Source of the DNA: Acinetobacter nosocomialis NIPH 2119 | Lineage (GTDB): Bacteria > Pseudomonadota > Gammaproteobacteria > Pseudomonadales > Moraxellaceae | Length of the DNA: 64,000 nucleotides | Assembly: GCF_000368085.1 (NCBI RefSeq) | Contig: NZ_KB849239.1 | Span: 3,629,467 to 3,693,466, forward strand | Reading direction: 5' to 3' | In this document: in pieces, positions 18,307 to 29,828 of the stretch | Numbering within the stretch: the first letter of the stretch is position 1 | Layout of the letters: every line of letters begins with the position of its first letter | The notes under the pieces: generated by a model | The model's database searches: none | The model's input: only the letters and a program-made list of their open reading frames with translations | Told to the model about the DNA's origin: nothing | Translations under genes and position numbers: made by a program

Positions 18307-20208
18307 TTAAATGCTCAACTTTTTCAAATTACGGCGTTTGCCATAAATGATTTGTACAATTGCGCGTGTTACTGTAATTGCAGTAAACATCGAACATACG
18401 ATACCAATCATTAATGTTACGGCGAAACCTTTAATCGGACCTGTACCAATTGCAAACAGAATGAATGCAACGAGGAACGTAGTTAAGTTCGAGTCAAAGA
18501 TCGTGTTATAGGCTCGATCATAACCTGCCACAATGGCCTGTTTGGGTGAGGCACCCCAGAGCATTTCTTCTCGAATACGCTCACATATCAGTACGTTGGC
18601 ATCGACTGCCATACCAATAGTAATAACGATACCAGCAATACCCGGTAAGGTGAGTGAAGCCCCTATCCAAGACATAACGGTTAAAATCATTGCCAAGTTA
18701 AATACAAGTGCAAAGTTCGCAATCAAGCCGAATACGCGGAAGAACACGACCATCCAGATTGCAACGAGCAAGAAACCGATTTGAGTTGAGAGTACACCTT
18801 TATCAATGTTTTCTTGACCAAGGCTTGGCCCCACCACACGTTCTTCAACGAAGTACATTGGCGCAGCTAAAGCACCAGCGCGTAGCATCAATGCAAGTTC
18901 AGATGCTTCTTGAGGTGAACTTAAACCGGTAATACGGAAAGTTGAACCTAAAACAGCTTGAACTGTTGCAGCATTAATGACGACAGATTCGGTATATGGT
19001 GTACGAACTTCTGTTTGAGCACCAGTTTTTGGATCTGTAACGTAACTAATCTTTTGCTTGTTTTCGATGAACAATACCGCCATGCGTTTACCAACAGCAT
19101 TACGGGTTGCATCTGACATGAGCTTACCACCAGCACTGTCGAGCGTAATATTTACTTCGGCACCGCCAGAGTCTTGGCTAAAGCCAGAACTTGCATTTTG
19201 AACACGTTCACCAGTCAAGATACGGTTACGTTGCAACAGAAGTTGACGACCGCTATCTAAAGATTGATAAGCGAAAACTTCTGTACCCGGAGGTAAAGGT
19301 TGACCGTTATATTTACCCGTATATGGGTCAATATATTGATCATTTAAGTCAGATACCAAACGGAATTCGAGGTTAGCAGTACGTCCTAAAACGCGTTTAG
19401 CTTCTGCTGTATCTTGAACACCCGGTAATTCAACGACAATACGGTTGCTACCCTGACTTTGTACTAATGCTTCTGCAACACCAAGTTCGTTAATACGGTT
19501 ACGTAGTGTTGTTAAGTTCTGATTGACTGCATATGCCTGAATTTCTTGACGACGTACATCAGTATAAGTGAGTTTTAAGGTCGAACCTGTCGCGCTCGCT
19601 AATGCCTGTTGGGTATATTCATTACCATTACGGCGTAAAAAATCCATTGCTGCATCACGATCAGCATTGTCAGCAAATTGAACAGTGATCACATTATTAT
19701 TTAACGCAAGGTTGTTAAATTTAATTTTGTTTTCACGGAACTGACGACGCAAATCAGTTGCAGAGGTTTCCATACGTTGGGAAATGGCTTTGTCCATATC
19801 TACTTCTAGCAAGAAGTGAACACCACCACGTAAGTCCAAACCAAGTTTCATTGGTTTAGCCCCAATTTTTTGCAACCATTCTGGTGTAGTTGGTGCAAGG
19901 TTTAGGGCAACAACGTATTGATCACCTAAGTCACGGCGTAATACTTCTTTTGCTTTTAACTGCGCTTCAGAAGAGCTGACACGCAAGAGAGCAGCATTAT
20001 TTGTAAAAGTATTATCGTGGCTTGCAATATTTGCTGTTTTTAAAATTTGCTCTGCTTTTTGCACCACACTTTGATCAATTTGGGTACCAGCTTTGGCACC
20101 GGAAATTTGAACTGCGGGCTCATCCGGATATAGACTAGGCAGTGCGTATAATGTACTGACTACCAGAACAACCAGAATCAGTAAATATTTCCATGCAGGG
20201 TAACGCAT
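18307..20208 (-). CDS. secD: Protein translocase subunit SecD
   Basis: A 633-residue membrane protein with an N-terminal helix, the large periplasmic P1 region (KLGLDLRGGVHFLLEVD signature, residues ~115-130), and a C-terminal six-helix RND-like block with GIAGIVITIGMAVDANVLICERIREE. It is the partner of SecF. The length is standard for pseudomonad-type SecD. The gene lies between yajC (51-base gap) and secF in the classical tgt-yajC-secD-secF order. Confidence 0.97.
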   Translation of the reverse strand: MRYPAWKYLLILVVLVVSTLYALPSLYPDEPAVQISGAKAGTQIDQSVVQKAEQILKTANIASHDNTFTNNAALLRVSSSEAQLKAKEVLRRDLGDQYVVALNLAPTTPEWLQKIGAKPMKLGLDLRGGVHFLLEVDMDKAISQRMETSATDLRRQFRENKIKFNNLALNNNVITVQFADNADRDAAMDFLRRNGNEYTQQALASATGSTLKLTYTDVRRQEIQAYAVNQNLTTLRNRINELGVAEALVQSQGSNRIVVELPGVQDTAEAKRVLGRTANLEFRLVSDLNDQYIDPYTGKYNGQPLPPGTEVFAYQSLDSGRQLLLQRNRILTGERVQNASSGFSQDSGGAEVNITLDSAGGKLMSDATRNAVGKRMAVLFIENKQKISYVTDPKTGAQTEVRTPYTESVVINAATVQAVLGSTFRITGLSSPQEASELALMLRAGALAAPMYFVEERVVGPSLGQENIDKGVLSTQIGFLLVAIWMVVFFRVFGLIANFALVFNLAMILTVMSWIGASLTLPGIAGIVITIGMAVDANVLICERIREEMLWGASPKQAIVAGYDRAYNTIFDSNLTTFLVAFILFAIGTGPIKGFAVTLMIGIVCSMFTAITVTRAIVQIIYGKRRNLKKLSI

Positions 20209-20259
20209 TCGCTTTCTTCTTAAATGAAAAAGCCGTGCTAAAGCACGACTGTTTTATGA

Positions 20260-20589
20260 TTAAAGGTTATTTAGAGTGCCTTCAGGTAATACAGAAATTA
20301 CGCTGGCACGCTGAATTTTTACTTCTACACCACGGTTAAGTTCAACAACCGCATAGTCACCTTCAAGTTTGGTTACTTTGCCCATTAAACCGCCAGCAAA
20401 AACAACTTCGCTACCTACACCTAAGCTTTCGATTAAAGAACGGTGTTCTTTTGCGCGTTTTGCTTGAGGGCGCCAGATTAAGAAATAGAAGATTGCAACG
20501 AATACAACAATCATCAAAATGTTTGGCAAAAGACCAGGGCTTTGGGCTGCTGCTGGAGCTGCATGTGCAGTAGAAATGAACAAGCTCAT
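20260..20589 (-). CDS. yajC: Preprotein translocase subunit YajC
   Basis: A 109-residue single-span inner membrane protein. One helix (ILMIVVFVAIFYFLIWRPQ) is followed by the YajC-specific RPQAKRAKEHRSLIESLGVGSEV motif and a small cytoplasmic domain. It associates with SecDF. A small hairpin (cgtgctaaagcacg around 20233) lies in the gap to secD and could be a processing or attenuation site; this is not established. Confidence 0.96.
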   Translation of the reverse strand: MSLFISTAHAAPAAAQSPGLLPNILMIVVFVAIFYFLIWRPQAKRAKEHRSLIESLGVGSEVVFAGGLMGKVTKLEGDYAVVELNRGVEVKIQRASVISVLPEGTLNNL

Positions 20590-20687
20590 TTTAATTTCCT
20601 AAAGTTAAAAAATATGAGTCAGATATCTGACATAATCCTAATTCGTTTTGCAATTTACCTTGTCTTGAGGTTGAGCGCAAATCTCAC

Positions 20688-21821
<1,134 letters not shown>

Positions 21822-21944
21822 CTAAAAATCCTGAACAATAGCAAGCAATGCCGCAGGGCAGTGCAAGGGCGAAAAAACAGTTCGCTGCTAAATAGGGGCT
21901 GTAATATGAGGAGTTTTTAAACAGGAAGACCAATTTAAAAACAC

Positions 21945-21973
21945 AAATAGCCCTAAAAATAAGAGGGCTATTT
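21945..21973. terminator. Hairpin between lemA and tgt
   Basis: Perfect 10-base stem aaatagccct / agggctattt with a 9-base loop, in the 243-base gap between tgt and lemA. On the minus strand it would end the lemA transcript, implying tgt has its own promoter in 21822-21940. Confidence 0.6.
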
Positions 21974-22064
21974 TCCTTGATTCTGCGACGTAGTTCTACT
22001 ACTAAATGTAGCTGGCTATAAAATAGGTCAATTTCCCGATTGAATGGCCACTTTTTTATTAAGA

Positions 22065-22640
22065 CTAAAAGTTAGGTTTGTAGTCAAAATTGTCTGTAGC
22101 CAAATTATCGCGAAAAGGACGAATTGCTTTTTTAGATAAAGTCATCGTATTAATCAGATTATTTGGAAATACTTCAATCTGGTTGTTAAATACTTCGACA
22201 TTGCGGTTAAAAATGCTGATTGCAGCGCCAACATTTTCGTTTTGTTCCTGAATATCATCCATCATTTTACTATAGAGTGTATCTGCTTTTAATTCAGGAT
22301 AGTTTTCAACTATAACATTTAGGCTGCGGATCAGCTCTTTGCTCATTTTTTCAATCTGCTGTAATTGAGCAATATCAGTATGATCGACATTTAAACTGAG
22401 AATTTGCTGACGTAAGGCAGTCACTTTTTCTAGAGTCGACTTCTCGAACTGAGTATATTGATTGAGAGTAGTTTCTAATGCTTCAAGTGTTTTTACTTTT
22501 TGGCGTTCGAAATTTGCAACCTCAGCCCAAGCGCGTTTGGTCGCGTTAAAATAACGCACAATGCTGTTACGAATGTGAATGCCCCATGCAATCAGTACAA
22601 CGAATATCCCCAAGAAAATGAATAAACCTTTCATTTTCAC
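22065..22640 (-). CDS. LemA family protein
   Basis: A 191-residue protein with an N-terminal membrane helix (residues 5-22) and an extended helical bundle. The conserved LemA pieces are the N-terminal WAEVANFERQK segment and YPELKADTLYSKMMDDIQEQNENV near residue 120. LemA proteins are widespread and of unclear function, sometimes tied to envelope or peptidase systems. It follows a membrane gene of DUF3137 type on the same strand, a pairing that recurs in bacteria. CACTCCTC-complement (GAGGAG) precedes the ATG. Confidence 0.9.
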   Translation of the reverse strand: MKMKGLFIFLGIFVVLIAWGIHIRNSIVRYFNATKRAWAEVANFERQKVKTLEALETTLNQYTQFEKSTLEKVTALRQQILSLNVDHTDIAQLQQIEKMSKELIRSLNVIVENYPELKADTLYSKMMDDIQEQNENVGAAISIFNRNVEVFNNQIEVFPNNLINTMTLSKKAIRPFRDNLATDNFDYKPNF

Positions 22641-22718
22641 TCCTCTTATTTTTATTCTCTCATTGAACCTTTTAACTTCTTATTTTTTATAAGTTGCCAG
22701 TTGGGCACTACGAGAGAT

Positions 22719-23747
22719 TTATTTAATTAAATTAAGCATTAATTGTTGAAATTTTTCATATTGCGGCATGGTCATGGTACGTAAATGTCCACGTAATGCT
22801 GGAATATCATGAATTTCACTACGTTTGCTGGTGGTTTGAAAAAGATCTTGCTCACCGAGATAACATAATATTTGCTCTTCATGATGATAAATTAAATCAC
22901 CGGTAAAATGTTGAAAAAAATCATGAAGTTTTAAAGTTAAACTTGGACTAATTTCTTTAGCTAATTGATGTTGATCAGTACCGAAGATATTGAGCTTTTG
23001 GTTAATCAGAATATCAGTACTTTGCCATTCGCTTAAGTAGGGTGCAAAAAAGCGAGAACGTTGATTACTTACAGCAATACCTAAGGCTGGCATCTGAAAA
23101 ATAAAAGCACCCCATAAGTCTTTATGAATCTCTTTTACTATTTTTTTATCGCTGTTTTGATCTTGAAGAATAGGTAAATTATTTACATAGTGGTATTTAA
23201 ATAGCAGGACTTGATGATCTGTAATGCCATCATTCCATGTCACTGAAGCAAACTCTGTAATTTCATTCGCTTCATTGCCTCGATTAAACAATGGGAAATA
23301 TTGCTTTAGTCTGCTTAAGACTAAAATGGGTTGGGCTTGAATAGGAAGATAAGCTGGTAAATGTTGAAACTGTAGGCCATAACGTAAAGCAGTCATACGC
23401 TTTTCTAAATAGTGAATGACTTCGGCTAGAGGTTTTTGCGGTTCATAGAGCAAATAGGCCAGAAAACCCGTTAAAAATGCCCATAACAGACTCCAAATAT
23501 ATTGAATATGAGGATGAAGAAAGTATCCAAATAATAAAGTCGTAATACTGCAAATACCTAACAAATGCGGTAATACATTAACAAAACGCAGGTTATGATC
23601 TTCACGCCATGGATGTAATGCATTTAAGAGTTCTTGATCTGTTTGTGACTTTTGTCCCGCATCCCAAAGTCGAGCAATATTACGAAAGACCTGTGTATTT
23701 TTTTTACGTCTTATATGAAGTGCTTGTTGTACGGTATCAATTGGCAT
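22719..23747 (-). CDS. DUF3137-like membrane protein, lemA partner
   Basis: A 342-residue protein whose identity I infer mainly from its layout. An N-terminal amphipathic region holds HIRRKKNTQVFRNIARLW. Two adjacent membrane helices follow (about residues 60-105: LPHLLGICSITTLLFGYFL and YIWSLLWAFLTGFLAYLLY). A large soluble C-terminal domain includes LPAYLPIQAQPILVL and DDxxxL-type strands as in DUF3137 proteins. The start is uncertain: ATG at 23747 has no clear Shine-Dalgarno, and the frame stays open to a TTG at 23867. It lies between queA and lemA and is probably co-transcribed with both. Confidence 0.55.
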   Translation of the reverse strand: MPIDTVQQALHIRRKKNTQVFRNIARLWDAGQKSQTDQELLNALHPWREDHNLRFVNVLPHLLGICSITTLLFGYFLHPHIQYIWSLLWAFLTGFLAYLLYEPQKPLAEVIHYLEKRMTALRYGLQFQHLPAYLPIQAQPILVLSRLKQYFPLFNRGNEANEITEFASVTWNDGITDHQVLLFKYHYVNNLPILQDQNSDKKIVKEIHKDLWGAFIFQMPALGIAVSNQRSRFFAPYLSEWQSTDILINQKLNIFGTDQHQLAKEISPSLTLKLHDFFQHFTGDLIYHHEEQILCYLGEQDLFQTTSKRSEIHDIPALRGHLRTMTMPQYEKFQQLMLNLIK

Positions 23748-23900
23748 GAAGGTAATGAGATGATTATCATAAAGTGCTAAACCTAGACTATCCTTTAAAT
23801 TGAAAGAGATAAATAGAAATACCAAGACTATTTTTATTTTAATTATAGATACTGGGTTAGACCTCAAATTAACTAATAAGATTTAACCCAGCTTTAATTT

Positions 23901-24938
23901 TTAAACTTCTAATTTATCAATCAGCATTGCATCGCCATAACTAAAGAAGCGATAGCGGTCTTTAACTGCATGTTCGTAAGCAGCCAAAATATTGTCTCTA
24001 TTTGACAATGCTGAAACTAACATGAGCAGGGTAGACTCAGGTAAATGGAAGTTGGTAATTAAACGATCTACGATACAGAACTCATAACCCGGATAAATAA
24101 AGATTTGCGTATCACCAGTCCATGCTGCGATTTTTCCGCCATGCGCTTGGGCTGCACTTTCTAATGCACGCGTTGCGGTTGTACCAACAGCAATTACTTT
24201 ATTGCCACGTGCTTTAGTCGCTAAAATTAAATCAATGGTTTCTTGAGGAACATCACACCATTCACTGTGCATGACATGGTTGGTAATGTCATCAGTGCGT
24301 ACAGGCATAAAAGTACCTGCACCGACGTGAAGAGTCACAAACGTTTTCTTAACCCCTTTTTGATCTAACTTTGCTAACAACTCTTCATCAAAGTGCAAGC
24401 TTGCAGTTGGTGCAGCCACACTGGCAATTTTTTCTGGGTTATGGAAGACCGTTTGATAGCGTTCAGTGTCAATTTCTTCTGCTTCACGGTTAAAGTAAGG
24501 CGGAATAGGTAACTGACCATATTGCTCAAGTACAGGTAAAATTGGCTGTGAAAACTCAACGACAAATAAGTTTTCGTGACGGCCTCGCACAATTACAGGA
24601 ATATTGTCTGCACCGACAAAAAGCTCAGCTCCTGCTTTAGGCGAGTTACTCGATTTAATATGGCAATACGCTGTGGTGTGGTTCAGCATACGCTCAACCA
24701 GAATCTCAATAGCCCCACCTGTGGCACGTTTTCCTTTAAGACGAGCCTTCATGACCTTGGTATCGTTGAGTACCAACAAATCACCTTCTTCAAACAGATC
24801 GATAATATCTGTGAACATGTGATCGTGATATTGACCCTTTGCGTCTAAATGCAATAAACGTGAAGCACTACGTGATTCGAGAGGGTAACGGGCAATAAGT
24901 TCATCGGGTAATTCAAAGGAAAAGTCAGACAGTTGCAT
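23901..24938 (-). CDS. queA: S-adenosylmethionine:tRNA ribosyltransferase-isomerase QueA
   Basis: A 345-residue enzyme that adds the epoxycyclopentane moiety from SAM to preQ1-tRNA, giving epoxyqueuosine. Hallmarks are the N-terminal [34 protein letters not shown], the AAPTASLHF motif, [12 protein letters not shown] and the C-terminal [20 protein letters not shown] at 24938 gives the standard length; a further upstream in-frame ATG adds seven residues. In many bacteria queA directly precedes tgt; here two genes intervene. Confidence 0.96.
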   Translation of the reverse strand: MQLSDFSFELPDELIARYPLESRSASRLLHLDAKGQYHDHMFTDIIDLFEEGDLLVLNDTKVMKARLKGKRATGGAIEILVERMLNHTTAYCHIKSSNSPKAGAELFVGADNIPVIVRGRHENLFVVEFSQPILPVLEQYGQLPIPPYFNREAEEIDTERYQTVFHNPEKIASVAAPTASLHFDEELLAKLDQKGVKKTFVTLHVGAGTFMPVRTDDITNHVMHSEWCDVPQETIDLILATKARGNKVIAVGTTATRALESAAQAHGGKIAAWTGDTQIFIYPGYEFCIVDRLITNFHLPESTLLMLVSALSNRDNILAAYEHAVKDRYRFFSYGDAMLIDKLEV

Positions 24939-25120
24939 ATTTAGGAAAAAACACCGCAAAAATTGGGCCTAGTATAAACTTTTTCGCTTTTTTATGGCTG
25001 TGCTTCTGCCCTAAATTATGAAAAATGTTTAAATGATCTAAAAGTGAACGATAATATTCACTTAGGGTTTGACAAGTTTTACAAACGCGCTAATATACGC
25101 AACACAAACATACTTCCTCT

Positions 25121-25207
25121 CCCGAGGTGGTGAAATTGGTAGACGCGGCGGACTCAAAATCCGCTGTCAGAGATGACGTGTCGGTTCGAGTCCGACCCTC
25201 GGGACCA
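25121..25207 (+). tRNA. tRNA-Leu, anticodon CAA
   Basis: An 87-base class II tRNA with encoded CCA end. Acceptor stem cccgagg (25121-25127) pairs with cctcggg (25197-25203), A73 is 25204, CCA 25205-25207. The anticodon stem gcgga/tccgc encloses the loop ctcaaaa with anticodon CAA at 25155-25157 (reads UUG). The long variable arm (tgtcagagatgacgtg region) and T loop gttcgagtc are as expected for leucine tRNA. It stands alone with its own terminator. Confidence 0.95.
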
Positions 25208-25232
25208 AGATTCAGAATCTTATGATTCTAAG

Positions 25233-25266
25233 AAAACCCCTAAGCTAACGGCTTAGGGGTTTTTTG
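25233..25266 (+). terminator. tRNA-Leu intrinsic terminator
   Basis: A 13-base stem aaaacccctaagc / gcttaggggtttt with a taacg loop and a run of six Ts. It lies 26 bases after the tRNA. Confidence 0.94.
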
Positions 25267-25716
25267 TTGGATAAAAAAGTTCATAGACTTCAAGAAATTG
25301 TGAACTACTTACTTTAGTTCTGACGGTTGGGTTTGAATCTTTTATACATTTATAACTTAAAGATTTTTTTAATTTAAGAAGACTTTATTTAAATATGAAA
25401 TGCATTTATTAAAGCTAAAATTTAAGTCGAAGCTAAGCGGTAATACTTATAAGAAGATTTAAGATAATTTTTACCTTTTTGAATCTCTATTTCTTATTAC
25501 TTACAACTCCTCACCTTCAAATAATTGTTGTATTTTTCTAAAGCATACCCACTTTATGTATCTGAAAACCTTTAATTGAAACTTCACATTTCTATTTCGA
25601 AAAGAAAGTTGCTCTTTTAATGTACTGTGTTAAAGTTTGTATTAGATCATAATGATTATAAGTACATTTCTCAAAGAGCGGTTCCGACTAACAACGACAA
25701 AATCTGTGAGGCGGGC
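25267..25716. other. AT-rich intergenic region, no gene seen
   Basis: About 450 bases between the tRNA-Leu terminator and the histidine kinase. I find no convincing frame, no tRNA-derived att repeat (no second copy of the tRNA 3' end) and no strong hairpin. It presumably holds the kinase promoter. A GTG at 25627 opens in frame with the kinase, but the downstream ATG is better supported. Confidence 0.6.
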
Positions 25717-26985
25717 ATGACACAGCGATTAGAACTACATCAGGTCGAGCAATTAAGTGCTTGTAGAATATCACTATTACTTGGATTAAATGCCGAGCAG
25801 AACTATATTGAGCAATTTTTCCGGTTTAGTGTTCGCCTGTTGAAGTGTCAAAAAGCTTTGCTCACTTTTAATCAGGAACCTTATTTCTGGCATCATTGTC
25901 CTGAAGGCATGACTGCTATTTCATTTAAACCTTCAAGACACTTAAAACAATGTTTTGCTAAACAACAGGTGATTCATCACGATCATCCTTCTTATCAAAA
26001 TTTAATCAACTATTTAAAAGAGCTAAATATTGAGTGTGGTCGTGCCTTAGCTGTCCATTTGGTGCAGCCTGACCAGACTTCTATGGGGTTTGCCGTTTTC
26101 TTTGATGACGGTGAAACCAATTTTGAAAATGATCAAATTCAGTTGTTGCTCGATTACTGTTCTAGTTTTATGCAACAAATCGAGTTGAAATTTAATTATG
26201 AAGAATTAAATGAACTCTATGAGCAACAAGTCGCCCTTAATTCGAGTAAAACAAAGTTCTTTTCTATTATTTCACATGATTTGCGGGCACCATTTCATGG
26301 CTTGTTAGGTTTCTCCGAAGTGTTGGCTAAAGAGCGTGAAACACTGGATGAATCGAGTATTCAAAATATTGCCGACTATTTATATGACACTTCTCAATCG
26401 ACCTATAACTTACTGGAAAGTTTGCTGACATGGGCGATGGCAGAGGGTGGGCGTTTTGTTTATCACCCTATTAATTTTAAACTTAGACAAGTGAGCAATA
26501 TTGTCTGTGATGTGCTGCATACGTTGGCTTTAAAGAAAAATATTGAATTGGTAAATGCGGTTTCCGAAGATTTAAAAATCTATGCCGATATCAATATGAT
26601 GACTTCGGTGATCCAAAACTTGGTCTCAAATGCATTGAAATTTACTGATGTTGATGGTTCTGGCAAAGTATTCATTGAGGCTAAGCAAGCGGGCACAAAT
26701 GTCGAAATCACTGTACGTGATACAGGTCTTGGCATGACCGAACAACAAATGGCAAATTTATTTCACCCACGCATTACAGCCAGTTTTAAAGGTACTGCAG
26801 GGGAAAAAGGTGCGGGCTTAGGATTGAGTCTCTGTAAGCGTTTTATTGAGATTAATCAGGGCCAAATTAGTGTGAGTTCCAAAGAAGGTGTAGGAACAAC
26901 ATTTAAAGTTTTATTACCTTCAGCTCAAGAAAGTCATGAGACGCTTATTGAGCATCATGATTCATCTGAAGCAAAATTGGTTTAA
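25717..26985 (+). CDS. Soluble sensor histidine kinase, orphan
   Basis: A 422-residue kinase without membrane segments. The N-terminal ~160 residues look like a GAF/PAS-type sensor region. HisKA follows with phospho-acceptor His187 in FSIISHDLRAPFHG, then the HATPase: N box NLVSNALKF, G1 DTGLGM, G2 GEKGAGLGLSLC. The F box region shows FHPRITASF. No response regulator gene is adjacent, so its partner lies elsewhere. ATG at 25717 has GTGAGG 8 bases upstream; an in-frame GTG at 25627 would add 30 residues. Confidence 0.85.
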   Translation: MTQRLELHQVEQLSACRISLLLGLNAEQNYIEQFFRFSVRLLKCQKALLTFNQEPYFWHHCPEGMTAISFKPSRHLKQCFAKQQVIHHDHPSYQNLINYLKELNIECGRALAVHLVQPDQTSMGFAVFFDDGETNFENDQIQLLLDYCSSFMQQIELKFNYEELNELYEQQVALNSSKTKFFSIISHDLRAPFHGLLGFSEVLAKERETLDESSIQNIADYLYDTSQSTYNLLESLLTWAMAEGGRFVYHPINFKLRQVSNIVCDVLHTLALKKNIELVNAVSEDLKIYADINMMTSVIQNLVSNALKFTDVDGSGKVFIEAKQAGTNVEITVRDTGLGMTEQQMANLFHPRITASFKGTAGEKGAGLGLSLCKRFIEINQGQISVSSKEGVGTTFKVLLPSAQESHETLIEHHDSSEAKLV

Positions 26986-27053
26986 TCCCTTTTCCTATTA
27001 CTACGTGAACTGCTATAACTAAAAAGAGAGTCTGAGGAAAAGAGCTTTTTTAT

Positions 27054-29804
27054 ATGAATGCGGAGCAGTTACAAAAAACATTGCGTGCCAGCCAATATGC
27101 TGAACAAGTTTTAGGGTTACATCAGGCTGTTTTAGAACAAGATTATCAAATAGATCAATTTGCTGCACCGCTCTCAACAGAACAAATTTATCAGCTTGTA
27201 GACACCACGCTTGAAGGCATTGCCGATGAAATAACTTGGATGCGTGCGCTTCGTATACTACGCAGTCGTTTAATGTTTCGCTGGATCTGGCAAGATGCCA
27301 ATCAACTGACGGATGTCGTTACACTTACTCGTGAACTTTCTAACTTTGCCGATGCAAGTATTTGTGCAGCAAAAGCTTTTGCTCGTTTTGCATTGGTTGC
27401 TAAACACGGCGAACCCTTAAGTTATTCAGGTAAAGTTCAAGATTTGATTGTGGTTGCCATGGGTAAGCTTGGGGCACAGGAATTAAATCTATCAAGTGAT
27501 ATTGACCTGATTTTTGCCTTTGATGAGCAAGGCGAAACCAATGGTCGCAAATGTATTGATGTACAGCAGTTCTGTATTTTGTGGGGACAAAAACTTATTT
27601 ATTTACTCGAACATATCACCGCAGATGGTTTTGTGTTTCGAGTAGACATGCGCTTACGGCCTTGGGGGGATGGCTCGGCATTAGCGATTAGTCATGCAGC
27701 TTTAGAAAAATATTTAAGTCAGCATGGTCGTGAATGGGAACGTTATGCATGGATTAAGGCACGCGTTGTCACTGGGGGTAAAGAAGGGCAAGACTTATTA
27801 GAAATGACACGTCCTTTTGTATTCCGCCGTTATGTCGATTACACCGCTTTTGCTGCCATGCGTGATATGAAAGCGATGATTGAACGTGAAGTTTTACGTC
27901 GCCATATTGAGGATGATATTAAACTCGGGGCAGGCGGTATACGCGAAATTGAGTTTATTGTTCAGGTTTTTCAGCTGATTTACGGTGGTTCTAAACGTGA
28001 GTTACAAGACCGCCAGTGTTTGGTCAGTCTAGAGCATATTGGTGAGGCAGGCTTGTTGGAAAAACAGGCCGTATTAGAGCTTGAAGATGCTTACCTGTTT
28101 TTACGCCGTGTTGAACATGCAATTCAGGCTCTTAACGATCAGCAAACGCAATTATTACCCGAAGAAGCAGATTTACGACAACGCATTATAGATACCTTGG
28201 GTTTTACGAGTTGGAATGAATTTATTGATGTTCTTAACGAGAAACGCCAAAAAGTAAAAGTTCAATTTAAACAGCTGATTGAAGATACTAGCTCTAATGC
28301 TGCAACTGAGAACTTTGGACAGTTAGAGCAGCAGTTAGATGAAGTGTTAGATGATAATGCGAAAAATCTGATTCATGAGTTTTGGCATGGTCATGCACTT
28401 AAAAAACTTCCTTCAAATGCCGTGCAGCGTTTAAAAACCTTCTGGCCTCATTTGATTGAAGCGATTTTGCAGTCCGAACAACCACAAACTGCACTGTTAC
28501 GTTTAATGCCGCTGATTGAATCAGTCATGCGTCGAACAGTGTATTTGGTCATGTTGATTGAAAGTAAGGGCGCATTACAGCGCCTAGTGAAAATGGCGAC
28601 AGTAAGCCCGTGGATTTGTGAAGAGCTGACTCAGTATCCAGTACTGTTGGATGAGTTCTTATCGATGGACTTTGAGTTACCAAAACGTAAGGACTTGGAA
28701 GATTCTTTACGTCAGCAATTGCTTCGTATTGAAATTGATCAGGTTGAAGACCAAATGCGGGTACTTCGCTTGTTTAAAAAGAGCAATGTGCTCACGGTCG
28801 CTGCAAGTGACGTCTTAGCTGAAAGCCCTCTTATGAAAGTATCTGATGCATTAACAGATATTGCTGAAGTTAGTGTCAATGCAACTCTTCATTTAGCTTA
28901 TCAGACCGTAGCAAAACGTCATGGTTACCCAAAAGATGTCGAGGGAAAACGTTGTTCTCTTGACTATAAAGCCTTTGCTGTCATTGGTTATGGCAAAGTA
29001 GGTGGGATTGAGCTGGGCTATGGTTCTGACTTGGACCTTGTCTTTATTCATTATCTAGATGAACAAGCTGACACCGATGGAACTAAGGCTATTAGTGGGT
29101 TTGAGTTTGCCATGCGTGTCGCTCAAAAGTTCATGTCACTGATGACCACTCAAACGCTTGATGGCCGCGTTTATGAAATTGATACACGCTTGAGACCTTC
29201 TGGTGAGGCCGGTTTATTAGTGACCAGTCTAAAAGCCTATGAACACTATCAGTTGAAAAGTGCATGGCTTTGGGAGCATCAGGCATTAGTTCGTGCTCGC
29301 TCTATTGCTGGTGATGAAACGCTTTGCCAAAAATTTGAAATATTTCGCCGCGAGATATTGACTCAATCTAGAGATGAGGCTTATGTTCGTGAAGAAGTGT
29401 TGAAAATGCGTCAGAAAATGAAAGACCACTTAGGTTCGTCTTCTGAACAAAAAAAACATGGTATTTTTCATTTAAAACAGGACGCAGGTGGTATCGTAGA
29501 TATCGAATTTATGGCACAGTATGCTGTACTTGCATGGAGCGGGACGAAACCCGATCTCGCCCATTATTCTGATAATGTAAGAATATTAGAAGATGCTGCT
29601 AAAGCAGACTGCTTATCCAGTGAAGATGCCACAGCATTAATTCGAGCCTATCTTAGTGAACGTGCCGAAAGCCACCGCTTAGCCCTTGCGAATCAATCCA
29701 TGCAAGTCAGCGCAGCGGACTGGCGTAGTACCCGTGCGGTCGTTTGCAATTTATGGCAAAGATTAATAGACCCAACCGCCTCGGTTGAGTTGGATAGTGA
29801 ATGA
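27054..29804 (+). CDS. glnE: Glutamine synthetase adenylyltransferase/deadenylase
   Basis: A 916-residue two-headed enzyme. The N-terminal adenylyl-removing domain has the nucleotidyltransferase motif LSSDIDLIFAF near residue 145, and the C-terminal adenylyl transferase domain has YGSDLDLVFIHY near 660. Each is followed by a GlnD-PII-responsive helical domain. It adds or removes AMP on the regulatory Tyr of glutamine synthetase in response to PII state. The stop is 24 bases before the ilvE ATG, giving the glnE-ilvE order also found in Pseudomonas. Confidence 0.97.
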   Translation: MNAEQLQKTLRASQYAEQVLGLHQAVLEQDYQIDQFAAPLSTEQIYQLVDTTLEGIADEITWMRALRILRSRLMFRWIWQDANQLTDVVTLTRELSNFADASICAAKAFARFALVAKHGEPLSYSGKVQDLIVVAMGKLGAQELNLSSDIDLIFAFDEQGETNGRKCIDVQQFCILWGQKLIYLLEHITADGFVFRVDMRLRPWGDGSALAISHAALEKYLSQHGREWERYAWIKARVVTGGKEGQDLLEMTRPFVFRRYVDYTAFAAMRDMKAMIEREVLRRHIEDDIKLGAGGIREIEFIVQVFQLIYGGSKRELQDRQCLVSLEHIGEAGLLEKQAVLELEDAYLFLRRVEHAIQALNDQQTQLLPEEADLRQRIIDTLGFTSWNEFIDVLNEKRQKVKVQFKQLIEDTSSNAATENFGQLEQQLDEVLDDNAKNLIHEFWHGHALKKLPSNAVQRLKTFWPHLIEAILQSEQPQTALLRLMPLIESVMRRTVYLVMLIESKGALQRLVKMATVSPWICEELTQYPVLLDEFLSMDFELPKRKDLEDSLRQQLLRIEIDQVEDQMRVLRLFKKSNVLTVAASDVLAESPLMKVSDALTDIAEVSVNATLHLAYQTVAKRHGYPKDVEGKRCSLDYKAFAVIGYGKVGGIELGYGSDLDLVFIHYLDEQADTDGTKAISGFEFAMRVAQKFMSLMTTQTLDGRVYEIDTRLRPSGEAGLLVTSLKAYEHYQLKSAWLWEHQALVRARSIAGDETLCQKFEIFRREILTQSRDEAYVREEVLKMRQKMKDHLGSSSEQKKHGIFHLKQDAGGIVDIEFMAQYAVLAWSGTKPDLAHYSDNVRILEDAAKADCLSSEDATALIRAYLSERAESHRLALANQSMQVSAADWRSTRAVVCNLWQRLIDPTASVELDSE

Positions 29805-29828
29805 TTTTATAACAATTTGGAGTGTTCC

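Noticed and set aside
25121..25400. tRNA-Leu as an integration site
   Set aside because: No second copy of the tRNA 3' end and no integrase gene follow; flanking genes are housekeeping.
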